A DNA stretch of 31,434 bases from Proteiniclasticum sp043951855 (GTDB lineage Bacteria; Bacillota; Clostridia; Clostridiales; Clostridiaceae). The translations under genes were made by a program, and so were the position numbers. Positions 17,062-24,573 of the stretch are shown piece after piece. Location: NCBI RefSeq assembly GCF_043951855.1, contig NZ_JBINJW010000030.1, positions 1-31,434 on the forward strand, in the 5' to 3' direction. The first letter of the stretch is position 1; every line of letters begins with the position of its first letter. The notes beneath the pieces were generated by a model that was not told the DNA's origin, searched no databases, and saw only the letters and a program-made list of their open reading frames with translations.

Positions 17062-17076
17062 TGATAATTATTATCG
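17062..17076 (-). promoter_or_regulatory. Fur-box-like palindrome before the radical SAM gene
   Basis: TGATAATTATTATCG differs by one base from the 7-1-7 Fur consensus TGATAATnATTATCA. It lies about 60 bases before the TTG start in an AT-rich region where the promoter should be, although I cannot place -35 and -10 boxes with certainty. The match suggests iron control by a Fur-family repressor. Confidence 0.55.
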
Positions 17077-17121
17077 AATATGACAGATATCATTTTAGCA
17101 CAGTTTTAAAAATCAATAAAG

Positions 17122-17163
17122 AAAAAACAGCTGAAGCACATCCTGTATGCCATGCTTCAGCTG
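17122..17163 (-). terminator. Terminator of the antiporter gene
   Basis: On the minus strand, AGCTGAAGCA pairs with TGCTTCAGCT around a 14-base loop and is followed by GTTTTTTC. Confidence 0.85.
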
Positions 17164-17175
17164 CCGTGATTTGTC

Positions 17176-18378
17176 CTATACTGCTGTACTGAGTTTCTTC
17201 TCCAGTACCGGCTGGATATCGCCTGCTTTTGTCAGAGCGATTTTGGTGACCACCGGACCTACAAGTTCATAGATCACTGTTCCGGCAAGGATAATGACCT
17301 TAATGGTCTGTCCGTATTCCGGCAGTACGGAAAGTGCTACGGAAGCCAGCCCTATGGCTACACCTGCCTGGGGAATCAGGGTGAATCCCAGATACCTGCG
17401 GACGGGTTCCTCGCACTTGCAAAGACTTGCACCAAGGGTTGCTCCAGATACTTTACCGATGACTCTGACGATCACGTAGATGAGTCCCACTACACCAACG
17501 GAAGGAAGAATCGCTATATTAAGATCTGCTCCGGAGATGAAGAAGAACATCATGAAGATGGGAGGCGTGAAGCGTTCGATCTGATCAAATACAGAATTGG
17601 CTGTACTGGAGAAGTTGACGAATACTGCGCTCAGCGCCATACAGGACAGAAGTTCTGAGAAGCCCAGGTACTTTGAAAGTCCTAAGGTCAGAGCAATCAT
17701 GGCGATGGTGACAGAGAGTCTGTTTCCTCTTCCACTGAACCATTTGATGAGTAGGGTCTGGATGACGCCCATCACAGCACCAATCAGCAATGCACCGATG
17801 ATATCGTAAAATGGCTTAAGTAGTGTCATAAGGAGGGAAACTTCCTCTGTGGCATTGAGTGTCTTCACGATGGCCAGTGAAATCCCGAACAGCATCAGTG
17901 CGATGGCATCATCTATGGCCACCACAGGCATCAAGGTATTTGTAACCGGCCCCTTCGCCTTGTACTGACGTACAACCATCAGTGTAGCCGCTGGAGCTGT
18001 GGCTGCTGCAATGGCACCAAGCATCAGAGAGAAGGAAAGATCATGTCCTGTGAGGATCAGAGCCAGGTCCACCAGGGCAACAGCCATGAAGGCTTCAAGT
18101 ACGGCGATGACCACGGGCGCTTTTCCTACCTTCTTGAGGTAACTGAATTTGAACTCTGAACCGATGGAAAAGGCGATGAATCCCAGGGCGATTTCTGAAA
18201 TGGGTTCAAAGGAAACAATGGCTTCATGGGGAAGCAGCTTGAACATATAGGGGCCTGCAAGAAGTCCCATGATGAGATAGGCTGTGACATTAGGCAGATG
18301 GAATTTCTTGATTGCCTTACTGGACAGAAGAGATAAAAGAAGTGCGATGCCGAGATAGATGAATATTTTCATTTCCAT
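17176..18378 (-). CDS. CPA2-family cation/proton antiporter
   Basis: The 400-residue membrane protein has 11-13 hydrophobic spans and the monovalent cation:proton antiporter-2 pattern: 'LPNVTAYLIMGLLAGPYMFKLLP' at the N-terminus, 'AIAAATAPAATLMVVRQYKAKG' and the ion-binding 'VVAIDDAIALMLFG'. The Asp-Asp pair is the mark of electrogenic NapA/NhaA-like exchangers; electroneutral members carry Asn-Asp. There is no C-terminal RCK/TrkA domain, so the neighbouring PII-like protein may fill the regulatory role. It starts two bases after the stop of that gene and is surely co-translated. The ion (sodium or potassium) is not certain. Confidence 0.9.
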   Translation of the reverse strand: MEMKIFIYLGIALLLSLLSSKAIKKFHLPNVTAYLIMGLLAGPYMFKLLPHEAIVSFEPISEIALGFIAFSIGSEFKFSYLKKVGKAPVVIAVLEAFMAVALVDLALILTGHDLSFSLMLGAIAAATAPAATLMVVRQYKAKGPVTNTLMPVVAIDDAIALMLFGISLAIVKTLNATEEVSLLMTLLKPFYDIIGALLIGAVMGVIQTLLIKWFSGRGNRLSVTIAMIALTLGLSKYLGFSELLSCMALSAVFVNFSSTANSVFDQIERFTPPIFMMFFFISGADLNIAILPSVGVVGLIYVIVRVIGKVSGATLGASLCKCEEPVRRYLGFTLIPQAGVAIGLASVALSVLPEYGQTIKVIILAGTVIYELVGPVVTKIALTKAGDIQPVLEKKLSTAV

Positions 18379-18380
18379 GC

Positions 18381-18719
18381 CTATTCACCTAGCCCTTCCA
18401 CAGAAGTCAGCGGAATGGAAAACATGATTCCGGCTCCGGGTTTATTGAGATCACCTGTAATTCTCTTTACGGTGGATTTTGTCTTCAGAACCTGTTCATC
18501 TCGTAGTACGAACAGAAGTACGTGGCTGTTCTCTTCATAGGTATCGGACATCAGATGCCTCATCATACCAAATACGGGAAGCTCTTCGTGCTGCATCAGT
18601 ACATTGGCCATACCTTTGCCTTCCAAGAGCGTTCCACCTTTGATACCAGCTTCAGCAAGTTCGGTCAGCAGATTGTCGATACATTCAATATCTTTAAGAA
18701 TAAGTATTAATAATTGCAT
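18381..18719 (-). CDS. PII-like regulatory protein
   Basis: The 112-residue product has the ferredoxin-like fold pattern of PII and PII-like proteins: 'MQLLILILKDIECIDNLLTELAEAGIKGGTLLEGKGM' (strand, helix, strand), then a region in place of the T-loop ('HEELPVFGMMRHLMSDTYEENSHVLLFVL') and a final strand. The classical T-loop tyrosine and the PROSITE PII motifs are absent, so it is not GlnB/GlnK. I chose the ATG at 18719 because AAAGGAG lies eight bases before it; the longer frame runs back through the promoter. It is the first gene of a two-gene unit with the CPA2 antiporter and may gate it, probably by binding a nucleotide. This is inferred from SbtB-like precedents. Confidence 0.78.
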   Translation of the reverse strand: MQLLILILKDIECIDNLLTELAEAGIKGGTLLEGKGMANVLMQHEELPVFGMMRHLMSDTYEENSHVLLFVLRDEQVLKTKSTVKRITGDLNKPGAGIMFSIPLTSVEGLGE

Positions 18720-18756
18720 GGGGTCTCCTTTCATCTGAGTTAGATCAACAGATTTT

Positions 18757-18785
18757 ATCCTACGCCTCTGAAAACCAGGTGTCAA
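18757..18785 (-). promoter_or_regulatory. Promoter of the PII-like/antiporter unit
   Basis: On the minus strand, TTGACA, a 17-base spacer and TAGGAT, 38 bases before the ATG at 18719. Confidence 0.65.
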
Positions 18786-19001
18786 ATGAACAAAACCCCT
18801 TATATTGAGCCATATATTAAGGATTTCCATATTAATTGTAGTGAATAGACTGATATTTTGACACAATTAAGAATTGAAAATGTATACACTTCAAAATGAA
18901 TAATTTTTTTCTTAACGAAAAATATTGATTGTACAGATAGAAGGACAGCTAATCTGCTAAGATGAATACAACAGAAAAGTGTATATTGAGGAGGAATAAA
19001 A

Positions 19002-19607
19002 ATGAAAAAGACGGCAATATTTCTTGTGATCAGCATGCTGATCACGACCATGGCAGGGTGTGCCGGAAAGAATGAGAATCAGGAAAGTCAGGGATCTACG
19101 GAAAAGCAGAGCGAAGAGCAGCAGGAAGAAGTCAGTGTGGACAAGAATCTTCTCAGCGTTGAAATCATATTACCCTCGGATCTTGCAGGGGATCTGAGTG
19201 ATTTTGACAAGGAGGCCTATCTTTCTGAGAACCCGGGCATGAAAGATGCAGAGGTTCTTGCGGATGGATCTCTGAAGCTGACCATGAGTCGTGCAAAGCA
19301 CGAAGAGCTCATGGAGGAAATGAGGGAAAGCGTCGATGAAGCATTCAATATGCTGATGACCGACGAAGAGACCTCCTACATCAAAGATGTGAGAAGATCC
19401 GATGACTACAGAAAAGTGGATGTGATGGTAGACCGGGAAGAGTATGATAATGCCTTTGATCTGTCCGCACTGACCATCATGATGTCCGTAGCCATGTACC
19501 AGGTCTTTGAGGGAGAGGAGTTTAATCTTCTGATTCGCTATCTGGATGAGAAAACAGAGGAAGTCCTTGAAGAGGTAAAACTTCCGGAAGATTGGAATGA
19601 GGAGTAA
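19002..19607 (+). CDS. Lipoprotein of unknown function
   Basis: The 201-residue product starts with a lipoprotein signal (residues 1-20, 'ITTMAGC', C20 lipidated) and a Gln/Glu/Ser-rich linker to about residue 45, typical of surface lipoproteins in Gram-positive bacteria. The mature domain is acidic; 'LKLTMSRAKHEELMEEMRESVDEAFNMLM' suggests a helix, and 'VDVMVDREEYDNAFDLSALTIMMSVAMYQVFEG' resembles small antigen-like lipoproteins seen in Clostridia. I recognise no enzyme motif. A good GAGGAGGAA site precedes the ATG. It appears monocistronic, divergent from the antiporter unit, with a possible promoter of extended -10 type (TGCTAAGAT) near 18955-18963. Confidence 0.82.
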   Translation: MKKTAIFLVISMLITTMAGCAGKNENQESQGSTEKQSEEQQEEVSVDKNLLSVEIILPSDLAGDLSDFDKEAYLSENPGMKDAEVLADGSLKLTMSRAKHEELMEEMRESVDEAFNMLMTDEETSYIKDVRRSDDYRKVDVMVDREEYDNAFDLSALTIMMSVAMYQVFEGEEFNLLIRYLDEKTEEVLEEVKLPEDWNEE

Positions 19608-19817
19608 TATCATTGCATCTAAAAAGCAGAAGATCGTGAGTTGGTACTGAAAAATTGATGGATACTCCATGAGAAAAAGGCTAAGAACATGCTGTACCCA
19701 TTAAAAATGGATTGGTGAAGCGTTCTGGCCTTCTATTTTTGTGCTGCGATTCTTAAGAATAGACCAATTTTGAACCTGAATTGTATTGGAAATGAAGATA
19801 ATATTTTAGTGCATATA

Positions 19818-19826
19818 TGTTATAAT
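19818..19826 (+). promoter_or_regulatory. Extended -10 promoter of nrfA
   Basis: TGT plus a perfect TATAAT, 53 bases before the nrfA ATG. No convincing -35 box is seen, leaving room for an activator. I found no clear FNR or Rex site. Confidence 0.55.
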
Positions 19827-19879
19827 AATATCGTAGACTGAATATTAAGATAAAAAACAAACAGTGAGGAGGGAAGGTT

Positions 19880-21052
19880 ATGAAGAAACGGCTACTGTTA
19901 CTTTCAGCCATCGGTATAGCCATTCTGTCGACTGCTTGTTCCGGAAGTAAGGAGGGTATTATTTCAGCCAGCGAATGGGAAGAGGAACATCCTGAAATCT
20001 ATGCAAGTTATCTGGAAAACAGCGAGATGGAGGAAACCACCTATGGAGGATCTGTTCCCATCGACTACCTGGAGAAATATCCCTATCTGAAAGTGCTATA
20101 TGAAGGAAATAGTTTCAGTGTGGAATATCTCAGAGCAAGAGGACATACCTATGCACTGGAAGACATCATTCATACAGAAAGAAGTAAACCCGGAGCGAGC
20201 TGCTTGTCCTGTAAGACCAGCGGATTTCTGGAACTAGTAGAGGAGCACGGCGAGGAAGCTCATGCCATGGTGTTTGAGGACGTGGACAAGAGCGAAATGG
20301 AAACCATCAGCTGCTATGACTGTCACAAGAACGAGCCGGGTGTCATTACCATTACAAGAGAACATCTAAGCACTGCGCTGGAAGGCATCGGTGGAGAATT
20401 CAAGGATGGAGATCTGGTCTGTGCGCAGTGTCATGTGGAGTATTATCTAGATCCGGATACAAAAGAAGTCATCATGCCTTCTGTAAATGGACTGACCCCT
20501 GCGGAAATGATGGCCTACTATGATGAAGCGGATTATTCCGACTGGGTGCATCCAAGTTCAGGAGCAGAGCTACTGAAAGTGCAGCATCCCGAATGGGAAA
20601 CCTATCAGGGAAGCATCCATAACAATATGGGCGTTACCTGTATCACCTGCCACATGCCTGATATGGAAGGCGCAGACGGCGAAACGCTTCCAGCCCATCA
20701 GTGGACAAGTCCACTGAAGACCATAGAAGCTTCGTGCCTTGGATGTCATCAGGACTTCACGGCGGAAAGCCTCACTAAGAGAGTGGAGGATCTTCAAGGT
20801 GCTGTGGAAGAAAAGATGAATGAAACGGCACTGCTCATTGTGGATCTTATTGATGCACTGAAGAATGCGGAAAGCAACGGAATCTCGGAAGATAAGATTG
20901 TGGAAGCAAGACAGCTGCATAGAGAAGCGCAATGGTATTGGGATTTCGTATTCGTCGAGAACAGTGAAGGATTCCATAATAATGCCAAAGCTCATGAGCT
21001 GCTGGATCTTTCCAGAAGTCTCACAGAAGAAGCATTATCTATCCTGAACTGA
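19880..21052 (+). CDS. nrfA: Pentahaem cytochrome c nitrite reductase (ammonia-forming)
   Basis: The 390-residue lipoprotein (signal ending at C20) reduces nitrite to ammonium with six electrons on the outer face of the membrane. Haem 1 is the catalytic CxxCK site (C108, C111, K112); haems 2-5 are CxxCH at C145, C181, C254 and C286. Active-site residues are all present: R87 in 'ARGHTYAL', Y188 in 'CHVEYY' and H236 in 'LKVQHPE', with calcium ligands E187, K233 and Q235. 'AQWYWDFVFVENSEGFH' near the C-terminus is the usual haem-ligand helix. It is shorter than the E. coli enzyme (478) but looks complete. NrfH, the usual quinol-oxidising partner, is not adjacent. Cytochrome c assembly genes follow after a hairpin. 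Confidence 0.95.
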   Translation: MKKRLLLLSAIGIAILSTACSGSKEGIISASEWEEEHPEIYASYLENSEMEETTYGGSVPIDYLEKYPYLKVLYEGNSFSVEYLRARGHTYALEDIIHTERSKPGASCLSCKTSGFLELVEEHGEEAHAMVFEDVDKSEMETISCYDCHKNEPGVITITREHLSTALEGIGGEFKDGDLVCAQCHVEYYLDPDTKEVIMPSVNGLTPAEMMAYYDEADYSDWVHPSSGAELLKVQHPEWETYQGSIHNNMGVTCITCHMPDMEGADGETLPAHQWTSPLKTIEASCLGCHQDFTAESLTKRVEDLQGAVEEKMNETALLIVDLIDALKNAESNGISEDKIVEARQLHREAQWYWDFVFVENSEGFHNNAKAHELLDLSRSLTEEALSILN

Positions 21053-21082
21053 CAGTGAAGCAAATATATCAAATAAAAGATG

Positions 21083-21112
21083 AATAAGACTCCTGAAACG
21101 GGAGTCTTATTT
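21083..21112 (+). terminator. Hairpin between nrfA and ccs1
   Basis: AATAAGACTCC pairs with GGAGTCTTATT and is followed by TTTC. It is a good intrinsic terminator, and only 16 bases separate it from the ccs1 start, so it probably allows partial read-through and sets a high nrfA to ccs ratio. Confidence 0.75.
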
Positions 21113-21128
21113 TCTAGCTGGAGGTATT

Positions 21129-22442
21129 ATGGGAAACGGGGGAACGGGAAAAAAACGGAAAGGAAGAATACTAAGATTCTTTTCATCCATGAAGTTCGGA
21201 ATGATTCTGCTTGCACTGCTTGCACTCTACTCCACTTTGGGTACACTTCTTCCTCAGGGAAATCTTCCCGGGTTTTATGAGGAGAATTACAGTGAGACCC
21301 TGGTGAGATTCATTGAAGTCTTTCAGCTCAGTGACGTCTATCATTCCATCTATTTCATGGTGCTTACCATGCTCTTATCCGTAAATCTTTTTTTCTGCAG
21401 CATCAGAAGACTGCCCTCTGCCATAAGGCAGTATAGAAAATCAGAGGTCTTTGAATCCGATCTCCTGCAAAGAAAAAATACAGAGATCGAGACAGTTTCT
21501 ACGCAGGATCCTCGAAAATTCCTGACGAACCTGGGATTTCGAAAAACGGAAGAAGTCATACTGGAAGAGAAGAAGATCTGGTATGGGGTAAGAAGAAGAG
21601 CAGGCTATTTCGGGTCCTTCATTGTGCACCTGGGACTACTTGTGGTCATTGTAGCTTTTGCAGCCGGAAAGATATGGGGATACGAGACCTATGTAAGGGG
21701 GATTCCTGGAGATGAGCTCTTCATGGAAGATACGGAGTATCATATGGACCTCAATGATTTTGATATCGAGTACAGAAGTGATTACAGTATCCATCAGTAT
21801 ATTTCCACAGTGGACTACAAGAGCAGTGAGGGGGAGATTCTAAAAAGCGAAGAGATCTCCGTGAATGATCCCATGCGTGTAAAAGGCTATAAGGTCTATC
21901 AGAGCGGTACTGGCTGGATGATGAACATCATTGTGAATAAAGAGGAAGAGGAGATCAGAAGAGAACGGTTCTATCAGTCCGGGATTCTGTTTCTGGAAGA
22001 GGAGAATCTGGCCATAGAATTTCGGAACTTCTATCCGGATTTTCTGCTATCGGATGGGAAAATCTACACCAGGACACCATTTCTCAACAATCCGAGGTAT
22101 CTTTTCACCCTCTATGAGAATGGGGAAAGTGTCTACATGAATGTGGCATCCATCGGGGAGACGGTGACGTATAAGGGCATCAGCTTTCAGGCATTCGAGC
22201 CAAGACTTTATACAGTGCTTCAGGTGGTGAAGGACCCTGGCGCCATCTTCGCAGGTATCGGAGGTGTCATGATGCTTCTGGGACTGCTTCTGACCTTCTA
22301 CTATGTACCTCAGCATATAATTTTCGAGGAGCAGGAGGCTGGATGGCTGCTTCATGGAGATACACCGAAGAACAAAGAAGCGTTCAGACTTTACCTGGAA
22401 GAGAAACTGGAAGAGCATAAGACAAAGGGAGGGGAAAAGTAA
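21129..22442 (+). CDS. resB: Cytochrome c biogenesis protein Ccs1/ResB
   Basis: The 437-residue membrane protein is the ResB/Ccs1 half of the System II haem lyase that attaches haem to apocytochromes c outside the cell. It has three N-terminal spans ('FGMILLALLALYSTLGTLLPQ', 'SIYFMVLTMLLSVNLFF', 'SFIVHLGLLVVIVAFAAG'), a large external domain (about 190-375) and a last span ('IFAGIGGVMMLLGLLLTFYYVPQ'). 'LPQGNLPGFYE' and 'VNDPMRVKGYKVYQSG' are family marks. A GGAGG precedes the ATG. The stop overlaps the ccsA start by one base, so the two are translationally coupled. Confidence 0.93.
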   Translation: MGNGGTGKKRKGRILRFFSSMKFGMILLALLALYSTLGTLLPQGNLPGFYEENYSETLVRFIEVFQLSDVYHSIYFMVLTMLLSVNLFFCSIRRLPSAIRQYRKSEVFESDLLQRKNTEIETVSTQDPRKFLTNLGFRKTEEVILEEKKIWYGVRRRAGYFGSFIVHLGLLVVIVAFAAGKIWGYETYVRGIPGDELFMEDTEYHMDLNDFDIEYRSDYSIHQYISTVDYKSSEGEILKSEEISVNDPMRVKGYKVYQSGTGWMMNIIVNKEEEEIRRERFYQSGILFLEEENLAIEFRNFYPDFLLSDGKIYTRTPFLNNPRYLFTLYENGESVYMNVASIGETVTYKGISFQAFEPRLYTVLQVVKDPGAIFAGIGGVMMLLGLLLTFYYVPQHIIFEEQEAGWLLHGDTPKNKEAFRLYLEEKLEEHKTKGGEK

Positions 22443-23254
22443 TGGGACTGGAGAACATCTTTTTTTACATCGCCATAGGCATCTATGCCATATCCATGAT
22501 CTTGTATCTTATATTTTTCATAGGCAGAAAGGAAAAGCCGGGCACCATTGCAACCTATATTTTGTACGGCGGATTTCTCTCTCATACGGCAGCCCTTGTC
22601 ATAAGAGGACTTGAATCGGGCAGAGTGCCCCTGACCAATCAGTATGAGTTTGCCACAAGTTTCGCCTGGGGCATTGTGCTTCTCTTCATCATTTTTGAAA
22701 AGAAGTTCAACTTCAAGGCCATGGGCACCTTCGTGATGCCCATCATACTGCTGGTCATCGGCTATGCGGCCATGCAGAGCAGAGACATCAGGCCGCTGAT
22801 GCCGGCACTTCAGAGCAACTGGCTGGTATTTCATGTGGCGACTGCGGTGATCAGTTACGGAGCTTTCGGCGTGGCCTGCGGCGTCTCTGTCATGTATCTC
22901 ATAAGAGACAGGATGGGAGAAGACGGATTCATTTCGAAGCATGTACCAGAGCTCAAGAAGCTTGATTTCATAAGCTATCGCGCTGTGGCTGCGGGATATT
23001 TCTTTCTGACCCTGGTCATGATCACAGGTGCCATCTGGGCAGAGCAGGCATGGTCAAGGTACTGGGCCTGGGATCCCAAGGAAACCTGGTCCTTCATCAC
23101 CTGGATCATCTATTCCATCTATCTCCATCTTAGAATCACAAGAGGATGGAGAGGGAAAAAGGCTGCGCTGTTTGCGGTCATCGGATTCATCTGTGTGCTG
23201 TTCACCTATATTGGAGTCAATACACTGCTCCCAAGCATTCACAGTTATGCGTAG
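22442..23254 (+). CDS. ccsA: Cytochrome c biogenesis protein CcsA/ResC
   Basis: The 270-residue membrane protein supplies the haem-handling half of the System II synthase, with eight or so hydrophobic spans. The tryptophan-rich WWD domain is intact: 'AIWAEQAWSRYWAWDPKETWSFITW'. Conserved histidines for haem are seen in 'LVFHVATAVISYGAFG' and 'SHTAALVIRGLESGRVPLTNQYEFA' (split between two loops). It overlaps ccs1 by one base. No thiol-reducing CcdA or ResA gene lies next to it. The unit's purpose here is almost surely maturation of NrfA. Confidence 0.93.
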   Translation: MGLENIFFYIAIGIYAISMILYLIFFIGRKEKPGTIATYILYGGFLSHTAALVIRGLESGRVPLTNQYEFATSFAWGIVLLFIIFEKKFNFKAMGTFVMPIILLVIGYAAMQSRDIRPLMPALQSNWLVFHVATAVISYGAFGVACGVSVMYLIRDRMGEDGFISKHVPELKKLDFISYRAVAAGYFFLTLVMITGAIWAEQAWSRYWAWDPKETWSFITWIIYSIYLHLRITRGWRGKKAALFAVIGFICVLFTYIGVNTLLPSIHSYA

Positions 23255-23498
23255 AATGAATTACAGCAGATCTCCCTCAGTATGAAGTTCTATAGTGCTC
23301 TTCCTGGTAAGCAGTTTGAAATTGAACTGTTCATCAGGGGGAGCTTTTCATGCACTGGAAGAAGCATGGGTAATTCAGAAACTGAGGAGTATCTAAATCA
23401 GTATAAAAGTAAATTCAACCACCATATAATATATAAATTCAATACGATATTTAGTATAGTTATTATAATGAATGAAGAAAGTGAAATAGAGGTGGGAT

Positions 23499-24509
23499 AT
23501 GGGGATGTTTGATAAACTAAAGGGACCGATGCTGTATAAAGACTCTGATGGACTGACAAAACAGATTGAAATACTGGAAGGAATGAAGGAAAAAGCATCT
23601 GGAGAAACGAAGAATCAGATTCTGAAAGAGATCAGGCTTCTGGAGTATGGTGAAAAGGGAGAAAAAGCTGTTCTTTACGAACTGATGAACAGTTTCATGC
23701 CCATGCTCATACTGAGGGATCTGAGACTAGAATATGAAAATAAAAGTGCGCAGATCGACTTCCTCGCCATAACAAGAAAAGTTGTCTATGTCATCGAATG
23801 CAAGAATCTTTTCGGCGATATACTGGTGAATGAATCAGGAGATTTCATCCGGACGATTCATTTCAACGGAAAGAAGATTCGAGAAGGCATATACAGCCCC
23901 GTTACCCAGAATAAGAGACATCTGGATCTCATAAAAGCAGTCAGGAAAGAAGACAAAAGCAACATGGTCTTTAAGATGATGTTTGAAAAATGTTTTGATG
24001 ATAACTATAAATCCATAGTCGTTTTGGCCAATAGCAAGAGTCTTATTGATGTGCGTTATGCGGACAAAGAGTTGAAGAAGCTGATCATCAGACATGATCA
24101 GCTGATCAGTCATATCAGAAAAACAGATTCCATGAGTAAAAATGAGGAATCCTCAGATAAGAAGATGGAAGAAATGGCGGAAAGCTTCATGAAACTTCAT
24201 ATACCAAGTCAGATGGACTACACAGCAAAATATGATTTGCAGAATGTACAGGAAGAGAAGGAAGCTGATGATCAGGTTGAGATAGAGGAGAAGCAGCAGA
24301 AAAGTCTATATGAATTTCTGAAGGCATACAGACTTCAGAAAAGCAGAGAAGAAGAGGTCAAAGCATACATGATCTTCAGCAATGCCCAGCTGGAGGAACT
24401 TGTGAACAGAAAACCTGAAAGTCTGGAACAGCTCATGGAAATATCCGGATTCGGGAAAGTCAAAATCAGTAAGTATGGAGAAGATCTTTTGAAAATCATC
24501 ACCAGGTAA
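23499..24509 (+). CDS. NERD-HRDC domain nuclease-like protein
   Basis: The 336-residue protein joins a NERD (nuclease-related) domain at about residues 45-180 with a C-terminal HRDC domain at about 268-336 ('SLYEFLKAYRLQKSREEEVKAYMIF...', 'LEQLMEISGFGKVKISKYGEDLL'). The PD-(D/E)xK-like core is visible: 'EYGEKGEKAVLYEL', D87 in 'SAQIDFLAI' and E100-C-K102 in 'VYVIECKNLFGDI', so it may be catalytic. HRDC domains bind DNA and are common in RecQ helicases. An acidic/Glu-rich linker separates the two. A GAGGTGGG site precedes overlapping ATGs at 23499 and 23505; I keep the first because related proteins begin 'MGxFDKLK'. The helicase-nuclease gene follows after 64 bases, suggesting joint DNA processing. 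Confidence 0.88.
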   Translation: MGMFDKLKGPMLYKDSDGLTKQIEILEGMKEKASGETKNQILKEIRLLEYGEKGEKAVLYELMNSFMPMLILRDLRLEYENKSAQIDFLAITRKVVYVIECKNLFGDILVNESGDFIRTIHFNGKKIREGIYSPVTQNKRHLDLIKAVRKEDKSNMVFKMMFEKCFDDNYKSIVVLANSKSLIDVRYADKELKKLIIRHDQLISHIRKTDSMSKNEESSDKKMEEMAESFMKLHIPSQMDYTAKYDLQNVQEEKEADDQVEIEEKQQKSLYEFLKAYRLQKSREEEVKAYMIFSNAQLEELVNRKPESLEQLMEISGFGKVKISKYGEDLLKIITR

Positions 24510-24573
24510 AAGGAAGATGATCTGCAAGATCTGAGCGATAAGTCGGAAATGCCTGTAGAAAATGGAGGGACCA

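Noticed and set aside
17031..17093. A 20-codon open frame in front of the radical SAM gene as an alternative precursor peptide
   Set aside because: No ribosome binding site, and it overlaps the Fur-like box and the promoter region.
18720..18866. N-terminal extension of the PII-like gene
   Set aside because: The extension covers the -35 and -10 boxes and the ribosome binding site; the PII pattern starts at the ATG at 18719.
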